NCBI RefSeq assembly: GCF_000764305.2
Contig: NW_025938181.1
Location: forward strand, 62,001 to 126,000
DNA from: Hyalella azteca
Taxonomy: Eukaryota > Arthropoda > Malacostraca > Amphipoda > Hyalellidae
Length of the DNA: 64,000 bases
Reading direction: 5' to 3'
The notes beneath the pieces were generated by a model. It had not been told where the DNA came from and did no database searches. It saw nothing but the letters and a program-made list of their open reading frames with translations. The position numbers and the translations under genes are program-made. Within the stretch, counting starts at the first letter, position 1. Each line of letters starts with the position of its first letter. Of the stretch, positions 48,621 to 60,348 are shown in pieces.

Positions 48621-51011
48621 GACGTCATCTGAAGAATTTTTCGACTCCCTGAAAATTGGAATATAATTCATTCTCTGGTCATTAATCGTGCGTGTTTCAT
48701 GAAGAAAATTCTGCCACTAAAACTAATTTCAATAGTAAGTGTGAATAAATATTCTTGCTCGTCTGAAGGCTAACCAAACATTTTCGTTCTCACCCACAAG
48801 TGTAAGCAAAAACGAGTTCACCTATATTGATGTGCTGTACATGCAGATTGTCCAGCAAACTTGCATGGTAAAATGAATTTTTGTCACCAATTTGCTCTAA
48901 TGGTGACTGTTGCTGCACTCCATAACGCACTCTACCACGAGGAAAATTACCTTTATGTTTCTAAGTGGAAAGAACCACAAAGAATGATATTTATCTGAAA
49001 TAAAATTTACATAGCTCAGTTGAGATTCGTTTCAGTGTGTCCTTGATGTCAGTTTAATCAATAGTGACTGATAAATTCACATTTTGTTACTTGTATAGCT
49101 CTTTTTAAATCATCGATGATGTCAACGAAAGCTCGAGATATGTTTTACTTCGCGGGTTCCAGAGCTCAAAATCTAAAATAAATGAATTTTATCGATATAC
49201 ATCAAATCGAAAATTATGTACTACTAGCTAATCTAAATAAAATCCTAAAAGTTCTGAAAAAAATACTTGATCGATCATAACTGGAAAAGATCCTTGACTA
49301 ACCTCGATCGATGAGTGTTTAAAAAAGATCAAAGAAAATTCTTGATTGATGGGTTATTCGGAAAGTTCTAAGATTTGCTCGATCGATGCATGGGTGATCC
49401 CAAGCGCGGTCCTTCCCGGTACGGTTGACTACTGCGTCTTCGTGGCCATGCTGGGCATCTCGCATGACATCGGTGTTGGGGTCACCCAGGTTCGGCCAGC
49501 CGTACTTATAGTACTTTAACGTAGACCCAAACAAAGGCTTGCAATAAAAGACACTTCCGAAACCACTCTCTTGAAATCTGTAGTTTCAAAAACTCTCCTA
49601 AAGAAAAAGAACAAAGAATAAATAACCTGAACTAATATATACACGAACTAAAGACAAAGTATGAACAAACCTTCATGAATAAACTAATCTAACTTTACAA
49701 AATATAACAGAATAAAGAACATCTCGTAATAATCACAAAATGTAAAACACAGGAACAAACAAATAACCAAGTTATAACACACCTTGACACTGTGGGTTCA
49801 CATGCGGGACTGACTATAGGACGAACTATCACCTACAAATCTAGCTTCCGCATTTCTAAACTGAAAACTAAAATTAAAAATATTCAAATTATAAATTACT
49901 AAATTCTGATTCCCTGACATCGGCATTTACCACTGCAGCCACGGCAGTAAAATTATCGATGAATTACTCATCGCCCGCACGTTCCTCCAACACCAGTAGC
50001 TTTTTCATCCATAATTTCTTTCAAAATTATATTACCTATAGCTTGTATAGTATAATTGAAGCACTGTTTATAGTATAATTGAAGCAAACCCATAAACGAT
50101 GTAAACTTCTTTTATCTTTTATACTAACATTTCAAATGATTCGAGATTCATACAATTAATTTCAAATGTTACCCTTAACTTTCGAGAAACTTTGAAATAA
50201 TAAGCACACTTTCCCTTGTATTGAAACTCTAACTCATATGAATGCTTTGCGAACACACCGATGTAGTCTGCATATGTAACTATTTTCTATGAAACCACGT
50301 AATTAATAATTGATCAGTATCTACAAATCTTTGATTATTTTTGGCATGCTAGTGTCCTCCGGTGAAAGGAATGGCCCAGGGCCTATACTTTCAAAAAAAG
50401 TTAAGAGATAGTAAGTTCATCAGCCAATCATTGACGGCCTTTCAAGCCAAATCCACCAATCGTAGACAAGAAAATAGAGCGTAAGTACTTACGTTCACTT
50501 AGCGAGTTTTGAGAGTATGGCACAGAATATCGATAAAAATTATTATAACTAAGGCATGATTCGAGTTCGTTGTTCCGTTAATATATCTTCATGTCATCTC
50601 CATAGACCGACCGGATCACTTAATTGAGCTTGCAATTGAACAGCCATTCTGTAGAATTGTGTGGTTGTTCAAATTCGACTATGGCTCAATGGTACAATGG
50701 AAGCTCATTAAATATGTTTGTATTGCAATAAATCGAGCGGTAATCCATCGCAGTAATTGAGTAGAGATATATTTACAAAATTTTATATTATGAAATGAAC
50801 AAATGAACGTAAGTTCATTGAACGATTCTATTTTTTAGAAATACAGAGATATAATTACCACAGGTATTTATATTTTTGAAAGAAACAGTTGAAAAAAGTG
50901 CCATGTACAGTAATCTAATTTGTTCATTATTATTTTTCTCAGTTACAATTAATATATGATAAATCTTTGCATGGTACTCTTAATTCCATCAGTTCCGAAG
51001 CGCTCATCTGA
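48621..51011. other. gene-free stretch with an orphan SLC5 exon piece
   Basis: AT-rich DNA without a supportable gene apart from the SLC5 exon 1 fragment at 49422-49463. Confidence 0.5.
49422..49463 (+). pseudogene. orphan fragment of SLC5 exon 1
   Basis: Forty-two nucleotides on the plus strand match exon 1 of genes B and C with one difference. They encode VDYCVFVAMLGIS, the conserved N-terminal signature. The frame continues weakly as HDIGVGV and then diverges. The patch is GC-rich in an AT-rich setting. No other SLC5 exon was found nearby, so this is a relic of a further copy or a small ectopic duplication. Confidence 0.8.
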
Positions 51012-51265
51012 GGGGCCGGATTATCAAAACTTCGTAACTTTTTGTACTTACGACAAAAAAATTCTGTGGTACGTAAATACACCCTAATTTTGGCATTATC
51101 AAAACTTTCGTACGCAAGTCTTAGCTAAAAGCCTAAATTTTTTCCCGCGCAAATGTTTCCCGCTCAAATGTTTTGATAATACCACCGCTAGTATTACGTT
51201 GTCATAGCAACGCCACTCGTAAGTCGATTTTGCGTACTTACGAAGTTTTGATAATACGCGGCCCC
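51012..51265. mobile_element. 254-bp MITE with GGGGCC terminal inverted repeats
   Basis: The left end GGGGCCGGATTATCAAAACT is mirrored at the right end by GAAGTTTTGATAATACGCGG followed by CCCC. This gives imperfect inverted repeats of about 27 bp. Internal copies of ATTATCAAAACTTTCG and TTTTGATAATACC are also present. There is no coding capacity, and no target duplication could be defined with confidence. Confidence 0.75.
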
Positions 51266-52850
51266 AGAGCTACTGCGTGCACTTGGCAATGCGTTGTCGC
51301 CACTGCAACCTGCGAGATAAACTTGACTGAACGAGACAGCACTGTCAGGAATTAATGTATGTCATAACCGTGATATTCAATGTGACCGATATATAGTATT
51401 TCGCTATATATTGTAATATATCAAATATATATTATTCCAATATATATTCAATTCAATATATATTACGGGACCCGTGATATTCAATGGCTGGGATTACGGT
51501 TGGTAATTCATTTCAACGAAGAATTTAATCACTCTAAAAAGATTTGACTGCAAAATTTTGAGGACCTTGAAAATTTTTTGGTAAATTACTTTCCGGTGTA
51601 AGATTAAGTGGTGCAGTGAAAAATTAAAAAAAAATTCATAGAGACACAATTTTTTAGTGAATGAAAACTTTTCCGCCATTATTTGGAAGAAAATAACGCG
51701 AGGAAAAGATGCGAAACATCTTGTCTTATTCAATTTAACATGACCTAAATATTTTAATCAGAATCATACGATATTTCTCCATAAGCAAATGTTGAAAGAG
51801 AAATGTTGAGAATAAAGTGAAGCTCATTGCAGGAATAAGTTCAAGAACCTGGTAAAGTAAAGACAACTTTTTTCCCCCGTCATGCTACGTAAGACAAGAC
51901 CGGCATTGTTGCAGCAGCCGAACCATGACATTCCGATCTTGTAGGTTGTAATTTCAACCCTGTTATATTAGAATATTTGTACGCTATATAATAACGAGCA
52001 TCTAAAATTTTAATGATTTGTTTCAGTTGTACGTTTTTATTATTACCGTGTTATCGTAGGTTCTATACGATATTCTAATTGAGACTCATTGAAACTCTTT
52101 ATAGCCGTAATGCAAATAATTCTTCTTTAAAACCTTAAAAGCAAAAAAAATTGGACAAAATTTTTTGACAGAACTGATCTTGAAGCGAACTGTTGAGTCT
52201 GTTCCTTGATAGTGCACAGATAACGCATAACTCCTCGCGCCCATATCAAATCAAATGCCATCGACAGCTCAAGTGGCCAAAAGATTAGAAAAATGCATAA
52301 GTAATGATCGAGAAGAGATTTGATATGCTAGAACTGTCTAACGTCATACCATAGGCAAGTAAATACATATTCTTTGCCACAATCCTTGTGTCCAGAAAAC
52401 ACCAGTTTTCAGCGAATCATGGGTCGATGTTACGTGGACTAACTTTGGAAACTTGAATCGTCTCAAAGTAATATTTTGTGTAACTGTAAACTGATCCACA
52501 CTAACTCTCATAATATAGTCGGCTAACTGAAGTTTTTGAGCCAGAAGAACATATTCTTGCCATCGATGGTAATAATAGTAATGAAGGCCTAGTCTATAGG
52601 CGTCCAAGTTAATTTTTTGCCCTCTCTCTTTCACTGTCTGTCTCTTTATCGTGAGGGTTAATTTATTATTGGTATACTATTTATCTATGGTTCATCACAT
52701 AAAAATGTTCATGGTTTTAAAAAGCTAGAAATAGCCTATTATGTAACGCTCCTACTTAATTACCAATCGGAACTGCAGTGTACAAACCGGCACAGTCGTT
52801 ATCAACGCGGCTCGACCACAAACAACGTACTGCATCTAACAGGCCATATA
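51266..52850. other. gene-free stretch
   Basis: AT-rich. It includes an AT dinucleotide-rich block at about 51385-51475 built of TATATATT palindromes. The open frame at 52344-52634 (-) is unrecognised. Confidence 0.5.
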
Positions 52851-54201
52851 CAGGGTGTCCCAAAAAAACGATACTCAACTTTGAATGGCTGTAACTCGAA
52901 AAGTAATAGAGTTGAAAAATTTTGGAAGGTCAGGATTTGTTCCCTATTTTTTTCTGCATCTCTCCACTAAAAATCAGACAGATCGATGTAGCCATAAACG
53001 TTTGGTAGAACTTTCAGTGACATGTGCAAAAATCGTGCTTGCGCAAAGTTTTAGTAAGATCATTTTGCATAATCATTACGTTGTCTTGACATGTTTTCTT
53101 TTCGCTGTTTCGTTTTTTGTATTTTTGGTGAGACAAAAACATGGTGTTCTTTGGTGAGAGACAATCATGGCAATCTTTGTTGAGACACAATCATGGCGAT
53201 CTTTGGTGAGAGGCAATCATGACAATCTTTGGTGAGAGATAATCATGACAATCTTTGGTGAGACACAATCATGGCGATCTTTGGTGAGAGGCAATCATGA
53301 CAATCTTAGGTGATAGACAAACATGACAATCTTTGATGAGACACAATCATGGCAATCTTTAGTGAAAGACAATCATGGCAATCTTTGGTGAGAGACAATC
53401 ATGGCAATCTTTGGTGAGAGACAATTATCTTTGATGAGACAAAAACATGGCAATCTTTGGTGAGAGACAATCATGGCAATCTTTGGCGAAAGGCAATCTT
53501 TGGTGAGAGGCAATCTTCGGTTTTAAAATTCCCTCTCACCAAAGATTGCCATGATTGTCTCTCACCAAAGACTGCCATGATGTCTCTCACCAAAGAATGC
53601 CATGATTGTCTCTCACCAAAGATTGTCATGATTGTGTCTCACCAAAGATTGTCATGATTGTCTCTCAGCAAAGATTGTCATGATTGCCTCTCACCAAAGA
53701 TTGCCATGATTGTCTCACAAAGATTGTCATGGTTGTCTCTCACCAAAAATTGTCATGATTGATTCTCACCAAAGATTGCCATGATTGTGTATCACCAAAG
53801 ATTGCCATGATTGTGTTTCACCAAAGATTGTCATCATTGTCTCTCACAAAGATTGTCATGATTGTCTTTCACCAGAGATTGTCATGATTGCCTCTCACCA
53901 AAGATTGCCATGTTTTTGTCTCACCAAAGATACAAAAAATAAAACAGCGAAAAAAAAACATGTCAAGACAATGTAATGATTATGCAAAATGATCTTACTA
54001 GAACTTTGCGCAAGCACGATTTTAGCACATGTCACTGAAAGTTCTATCAAAGGCTTATGGCTACATCGATCTGTCTGATTTTTGGTGGAGAGATACAGAA
54101 AAACATAGGGAACAAATCCTGACCTTACAAAATTTTTTAACTCTATTACTCTTCGAGTTACAGCCATTCAAAGTTGAGTATCTTTTTTTTGGGACACCCT
54201 G
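52851..54201. mobile_element. 1.35-kb palindromic foldback transposable element
   Basis: The element begins CAGGGTGTCCCAAAAAAA and ends in its complement TTTTTTTGGGACACCCTG, flanked on both sides by TA (52849-52850 and 54202-54203), a Tc1/mariner-style duplication. Each arm has about 285 bp of unique sequence. Inside lie 14-16 imperfect copies of a roughly 26-bp unit (ATGGCAATCTTTGGTGAGAG on the left arm, its complement on the right). The arms meet at about 53521-53530 with almost no loop. The two arms encode near-identical frames on opposite strands, which reflects the palindrome and not a gene. No transposase was seen. Confidence 0.9.
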
Positions 54202-54203
54202 TA

Positions 54204-55220
54204 TAATTATGCGCTTGTCAACTACCTTGTTTGCATCATTTTATGTTTGTTTGCATCATTGCGTCATTTTACGTTTGTTTGCATTATTTCACGTTTGTTT
54301 GCATTATTTTATAGTTTTTCAAAGCATTTCTTCATACGTTCAATCAATAAGCTATTGAAAAAAATGGTATAATACCTCGCTGTGTGCACACAATTTTTCC
54401 ATGTGAAATTGACTTAAAGTCACTTGATTCAATCCTCAGCAAGGGGCAACACACGCGGTGTGAGTTGGTCAGAGTTATGGTTATAGTGTATGAGTATACC
54501 TTTCCATTTTATGTAAATGAAACAAGAAATGTATTTTATTAAGTTTTGAAGGAATAAAACCAAAATGATTACGTACTGGCTACCACATGATAATAAATTA
54601 TCTGCTTAGACTAAATAAAAGGAATGATGAGGTTGCCTTCTGGTTCCATTAACAGTTATTTTTAATGTTTTACGAAACCGATAGAGCTTCTTTTTTTCTC
54701 TTTGAAACTGCGAATATAACAAATTGGGTACAGGCAGCCTCATTCATTCTTATACAAGAAATATCTACAAATAACTAGTACTATTTCGAATTTGTTGAGA
54801 AAATGGTTTCTCTTGAATTCAGTAATATCTCATAGAGCTGAATTTGCTACCTAATATAATATATGGCAAATCACTGCCCCATGCAATTACTCATATTCAG
54901 CTCGTATTACTCATATTCAGTGTCAGTTGTCTCAGTATTCTAATAAGTGTTGCCAAATAAATATGTCTAGGAAAATCGCGTTTATGCCTCGCTTATCAGA
55001 ATGTGTTTACGCGATACAGTTAGGGACCAACAACGCCCTCGAAAAGATACGGCCGAGAGTACCTGTTTGGTCCTCTAAACTTAAGTGGTCCTCTTGACCA
55101 CGGCTTGTTTACTTAGTAATGATTACAAGGCACATTATAGATCCTTGTTACACACTTAATGGTCTGAGCAAATCAGAAAACACTCTTGTCGTCTCATCAT
55201 TGGGTATCGAAGATTCAGCG
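54204..55220. other. region upstream of the carboxypeptidase gene
   Basis: AT-rich with no other gene. Short GTTTGCAT-type reiterations occur at 54230-54310. No clear TATA box was identified for the downstream gene. Confidence 0.45.
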
Positions 55221-58200
55221 ATGAAGGTTCTCATAAGTTTTCTTTCCATATTGGCTTTGGGTGAGTTTTAGTTTGCGAGTACAAGTGTTGAAGTATAAGG
55301 AATGAAATCGAACACAATTTATTTTATAATAGTATGTTAGTTTTGGATGAAGCGCGACAATATTCTTGTAACTTAATTTTAAGCTGGCCATAAAGTTGAG
55401 TTTTATGTCATATAATGCATTTAAAAAAAAACGAGTGATGCAATGCATAAAAACAAGTGTATGCTTCAAAAATCAAGCCGCAATTAAATAAAATTCAGTT
55501 GAATGTAGTAATGCACAAAGCCCTATTGTATTCATAATTTAATATATTACTGCCCCAAAAATCGGAATATCCATTGTTTTCCCAACAGGGGCCGCCGCAC
55601 CCCTGGACGAGGACTTCGGCTACGTTGACGTGCGTCCCGGAGCTCACATGTTCTGGGTGACGTACCACGTCGACCAGGCAGGGGTGTGGACCGACTACCC
55701 CCTCATCCTGTGGCTTCAGGGGGGACCGGGAGCCTCTGGAGTTGGCTACGGAAACTTTCAGGAACTTGGGCCATACTACATAAACGGCACTCGTAGAGAG
55801 ACAGCTTGGGTGAGTGATTCTCTGAACATCGAGAAATTACGTAGAATATGAGGAAAATTTTTTACGGGAAATTCCTATGATCTTCTCAGGAATGGACTAT
55901 TGTTATTCGTCAGAGGTCAAGAAAGGATTCAACGGTTGCAGAAATTTTTCCGTGTCCAGTTCGGTCAACTCAATTCGGGTTATGGAAACAAATGATTATC
56001 GCATATCAAACCCTTGTGAACCTAAACGGTGAATGTCAGTAATGGTTCAGTTCCAATGTTCATCCGCGATTTCAGACCAAGAAGGCAAACTTGATGTTTG
56101 TGGACAACCCCGTCGGCTCCGGGTACAGCTACGTGGACTCGCTGCCTCTCCTCACGAGCACAAATCAGCAAATCGCAGACGACATGGTGGCTCTTCTCAA
56201 GTCTGTCTTCACAGATTACCCCGATATGTCACTAATGCCTTTTTACATCTACTGCGAGTCGTACGGTGGTAAAATGGCGGTCGACATTGCACTGGCACTC
56301 AATCAGGTGAGTGATTTGAACAATGATATCCCTTATTTTTCAATATCGTTAAATTTAATTATATTTTCATTTAAATTAATTTTCGAATTTGTTGTCTGAG
56401 AAAACTTAACTGCCGTTGAAACGTATTTTCATATTACTTCCATTTATTCACACCAGGCGATAGGGAACGGTGAAATCGTGAGCGACTTCCGAGGAGTGTC
56501 TCTCGGCGATTCGTGGATCAGCCCAATGGATTCCGTCAACACCTGGGGACCTTTCCTCTACGCGATGGTCAGCAATTATATACCGCATGATTTATTGGCT
56601 ACCTTTTGAGATCTTGCAAGCATTAGATGCCTTTATCGTCCAGTTAAAAATATCTAGGAAATGTCATGCTAAATTTTGACATGTAACGTCAGCAATAGCC
56701 GATTTTTTTGCCTTGTTTCGCTTTAGCAGTCACTGAATAACAATTTATCCTCACAATTGTTTATATAAAGCTCATTAAATACGCTGATAATGAATGTGCA
56801 AATTATCTAACAATTTTGTATTACAAGCAACTTGATAACATAAAATTCATTATTAGTGGCTTTTAAATAGCTGAAGTTACGTAATGATGCATCAGTAGTT
56901 TGTCATAGGTTGAGTGAGAACATTTGCCCTCCTGTTTTACTTGGCATACTTCTACAAAAAATGTCATTTGAACAGTTTGTGTTTTTCCTCGTATACAGTT
57001 TTTTTTTTTTTGAGTTCTGTAACTTTTGAGTAAATATATTTTGATTAAAATTGGTAAAAAGAAAATTCTCGACATTGGGTTAACAGCTTAATGTTTATGT
57101 TCATTATTTTGAATTTATATCTATGCAAATTCTGAATTGTTCCAGGGCTTCGTAAACGAACAAGGCCGCGACACCATCAACGCACAAGCCGCGTCCTGCC
57201 AAGCCCTCGTCGACGCCGGCCAATGGCTGGACGCTACCAACTGCTGGAGCAACACAGAAACCGTCGTGCTTTTCCAGACTGGCGGCGTAAACTTCTACAA
57301 CGTCCTCGCAGAAGAAGATGTCTACTTCCTGATGGCTCAACCGCACAGCAGGGACTTGTCGTTCATGTCTCCTGCCGTTCGTGAGTTTAATTTCCACTTA
57401 ATTGTCATATAGGGTCGTCATGAGTTGTTCAAGTCTGTTATGTACAAATTTGTGAGCAGGATGGAATGTACTCATTTCTCCGCATAATTTCTAGGAAAAT
57501 GAACCTCCTTGCTCTTCTTGAATACTGAACATTTTTTGACACAAAACGTTCATGAATGACAAAAATTCTATCTAGCCAAACTTAAACAAACGTGACCATC
57601 AAACCTCCAGGAAGTCTCTACGAACGGCACGTTGAAGGAATACAGACAAGGGATGCGCTAGGGGACTTCATGAACGGCGCTCAAGCGGCCCACTGGAACA
57701 TCCCCGCTGAGGTGACCTGGGGCGGCCAGTCAGGAGCCGTCTTCAACTCGCTCTCGGAAGACTTCATGAAACCCGTCGTAAATTCAGGTGCAAATCAAGA
57801 CAGATTATTTTCTTTTGAATTACCAAAGAAATACCAATTAATTTTTTGTTCTAACCTACTTGGTTCCCAAAATAATTATTTCTACTTTTTTGGAATACAG
57901 AATACCACTTTATTATGCATACTCATTTCCTTTTCAAACAGTCGTGCAGCTGCTGGAAACCACCAATCTCTTCGTGGCCGTCTTCACCGGAGATCTCGAT
58001 CTGATCTGTGACACTCCAGGTGAGGGTCGAGTTTTACATAAAATTCAGAAATGCGTTTGAATCAATAAGTGCATCTATATGCAAGCCTGCTAGAGTCCCA
58101 TTCTTCTCAAATATTTATCAGTCAAAATATGTTATGCTTCTCTTTCATGTTCTAAACTCCTTTAGCAGTTTCTCATACATGTAAGCAGCATTTTGAATGG

Positions 58201-59199
58201 TTCTATTGTATATTTCCTAATAGGAACATACAGGTGGATCGAGAACATGCAGTGGAGTGGCAAGGCTGAGTTTGACGCCACCCGACGCAGGACTTTCAAC
58301 GTCCCCTCGTACTCGAGCTCCGCGGGATACGTTCAACACTCCGGAAACTTTGCGGTCTTCTCTATTCTCAGATCCGGACACATGGTGAGCGCGATATGGT
58401 CACGCCATCATTATTGTGTCATAATTATCGTTGTTACCATTTTTCTCTTGATAACACGATAATGAAATGAGTTGCCAGCATGACTAATAGAACCTAGGAA
58501 TGAAATGATGTCTAGTTTAATTGTAATGTTCTTTAAAATGGATCTGACTATGAGGTGAAGTAAGTTAAGTTACGAGTTTATGCAATGTTGATCCAAAGTA
58601 GTTGTGCTCCTGGGATGCATAAATTTAGAAATGTTACAATATTATTCCGACTAGATAATGGGTATTAACATATTATAAAGGGGATTTACTGTGCATTGAA
58701 CGCCATTACCTTATCTACTTTCGTACAGGTACCAATCGACGCTCCAGAAGCGGCGCTGGTCATGATCGATGACATCCTTTCGTTTAGTGGCGCTGCAAAG
58801 GACGCTTCTAAGACCAAAATCACCAAGCCAAAGATGGGGGACAGAACACAAACAGATCTAGATGAGACTAAGGTTCCGAAAAAGCTCGAAGCTGCCGAGC
58901 AGAAGCCCATGGATACTCATGTTGAAACCCCCAAAGAGAAGATTTCGAACACGGTTAAAGAGGCTCCCAAGGTTCAAGCCGAAATTCTTAAGATTCAGGG
59001 TGAAAAAATTAAAAGTCCTGAAGTAGCCAAAGCTCAGGCCGATATTGCCCGCATGAGGTCCATGCATCCTGGACTTCTTAAAGCAAAATCTGGCCGCAAA
59101 ATCGACCGGACTCCGGTTTTGGATCGCAAGTTCCCGCAAAAGCCAAAACACTTCGATGACGTGCAGCAAGTGAAGCCCGTCATTTTCAAGAAACCGTAA
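55221..59199 (+). CDS. SCPEP1: serine carboxypeptidase, retinoid-inducible (SCPEP1) type
   Basis: Secreted or lysosomal S10-family carboxypeptidase, removing C-terminal residues from peptides. Nine exons: 55221-55260, 55589-55809, 56076-56306, 56457-56567, 57146-57380, 57611-57787, 57942-58019, 58224-58384, 58729-59199. They join in frame to 574 residues. Residues 1-17 form a signal peptide (MKVLISFLSILALG..). Family motifs are LWLQGGPGASG, FVDNPVGSGYSYV, the nucleophile in ESYGGKMA (Ser149), LGDSWISPMDSV, GGVNFYN, TWGGQSG, SEDFMKP, the acid in GDLDLICDT (Asp358) and GHM-VP (His417). The triad is complete. The conserved domain ends near residue 440. About 135 Lys/Pro/Thr-rich residues follow, which the usual ~450-residue family members lack. 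All introns are GT-AG. AATAAA lies just after the stop. Confidence 0.95.
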
Positions 59200-59203
59200 C
59201 TTC

Positions 59204-59209
59204 AATAAA
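59204..59209 (+). terminator. polyadenylation signal of the carboxypeptidase gene
   Basis: AATAAA starts 5 nt after the TAA stop codon (59197-59199), giving a very short 3'UTR if used. Confidence 0.7.
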
Positions 59210-60348
59210 AGTTTAAGACACGACCACTTATAAGAGGCATCTTAAATGATAATCAGTGGTAAAACTGCATCGTTGACTGAACTTTATTTCGAATTTTTTG
59301 AAGACATTTGTTTAGAAGTTCCTTTCATAGCACAAATGCATCATTACAAATAACGTCAATATTTTGAGCAAAACGAATGTTATCATTTTAAAATATAACA
59401 TTAGTTATAATAAAATTATTATGATCTTTAAATTTTTAATATTTGTAATCATATTTGATGAATAATGTTATTTACGAAGACTTTGTTGTGTCGTGCTTTA
59501 TTCATAATTATTCTTTCTGGTGAATAAATGAACTTCAGTTTTAGTTTAATAAAATTCAGTATCCGGCTACTTGAAATTACCGACTAGAAATCTTCGACTA
59601 GTTTTGTAGCGTGTTGACTATATAATGTCAGTGGATCGCTGATATAAATGAACATAAAGTTCATGAATTACTGATACTACTGCATTGAAAATTGGCGGTT
59701 CGGTGACTCATATGCACCACGTGCAAGTATTGTTTGCCGTGAAAAAAAATTATGCAGCTCTCCAATAAATTTAAAACTACGAATTCATATACTGTACATA
59801 GAAAGAATTGAAGAAAATTAACTTAAATCTGAAAAAATCTAAATGCATGCTTAAAATGCCCCGAGGGATTTGTTCATTTGAATTAATTTTTGCACGAACC
59901 TCTGACTTGGCTCCTTGATACATTTTAATCTTGTTATTTACAAAGTATGGAGTGAGATGATTTGCCGGTATGTGATGGGATGATGGGCAGATACTTCACA
60001 AAAAAATGGACCGAATACTCATTATCGCGATGCTTGCGGTTGTTCATGCAAGTTCATATAGAGGCCTGCGTCGTGGACTTTAACACGTTTTATCTTCGGC
60101 GAGTAGGCGGTAGAATTCTCGTTGAAGCTTTGTGAAAGTTTTACCGTCTGTAGAATTCTGGAGGAATTTCCGAAGGATAAATTAGAGTAGAAACTCTCGA
60201 AGCAATTTGGCTATTACATTAAAAAATTCTTCATCAATGCTAAATTTATCAGGTAAAAGCACTCAACCCCTTACACCAATAATTTAGTCTTAATTGGAGC
60301 ACAGTTACAGTAAATTCTTTTCATAAGTCAATAGTGATTCTAACTACG
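59210..60348. other. intergenic region between convergent genes
   Basis: AT-rich. I searched the minus strand for further exons of the MUN-like gene (remaining MUN helices or a C2 domain) and found none convincing. Confidence 0.45.

Noticed and set aside
50641..50710. tRNA-like B-box (GTTCAAATTC) region
   Set aside because: No matching A-box, acceptor stem or anticodon arm could be folded around it.
53457..53976. Cys/His-rich repeat frames (SPKIVMIVSH-like)
   Set aside because: By-product of the 26-bp minisatellite in the foldback arms.
52885..54167. Two nearly identical ~90-residue proteins on opposite strands
   Set aside because: They are mirror images created by the arms of the palindromic element.
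58858..59205. 115-codon frame antisense to the carboxypeptidase last exon
   Set aside because: Shadow of the Lys-rich coding tail; the plus strand has clear exon structure and a polyadenylation signal.
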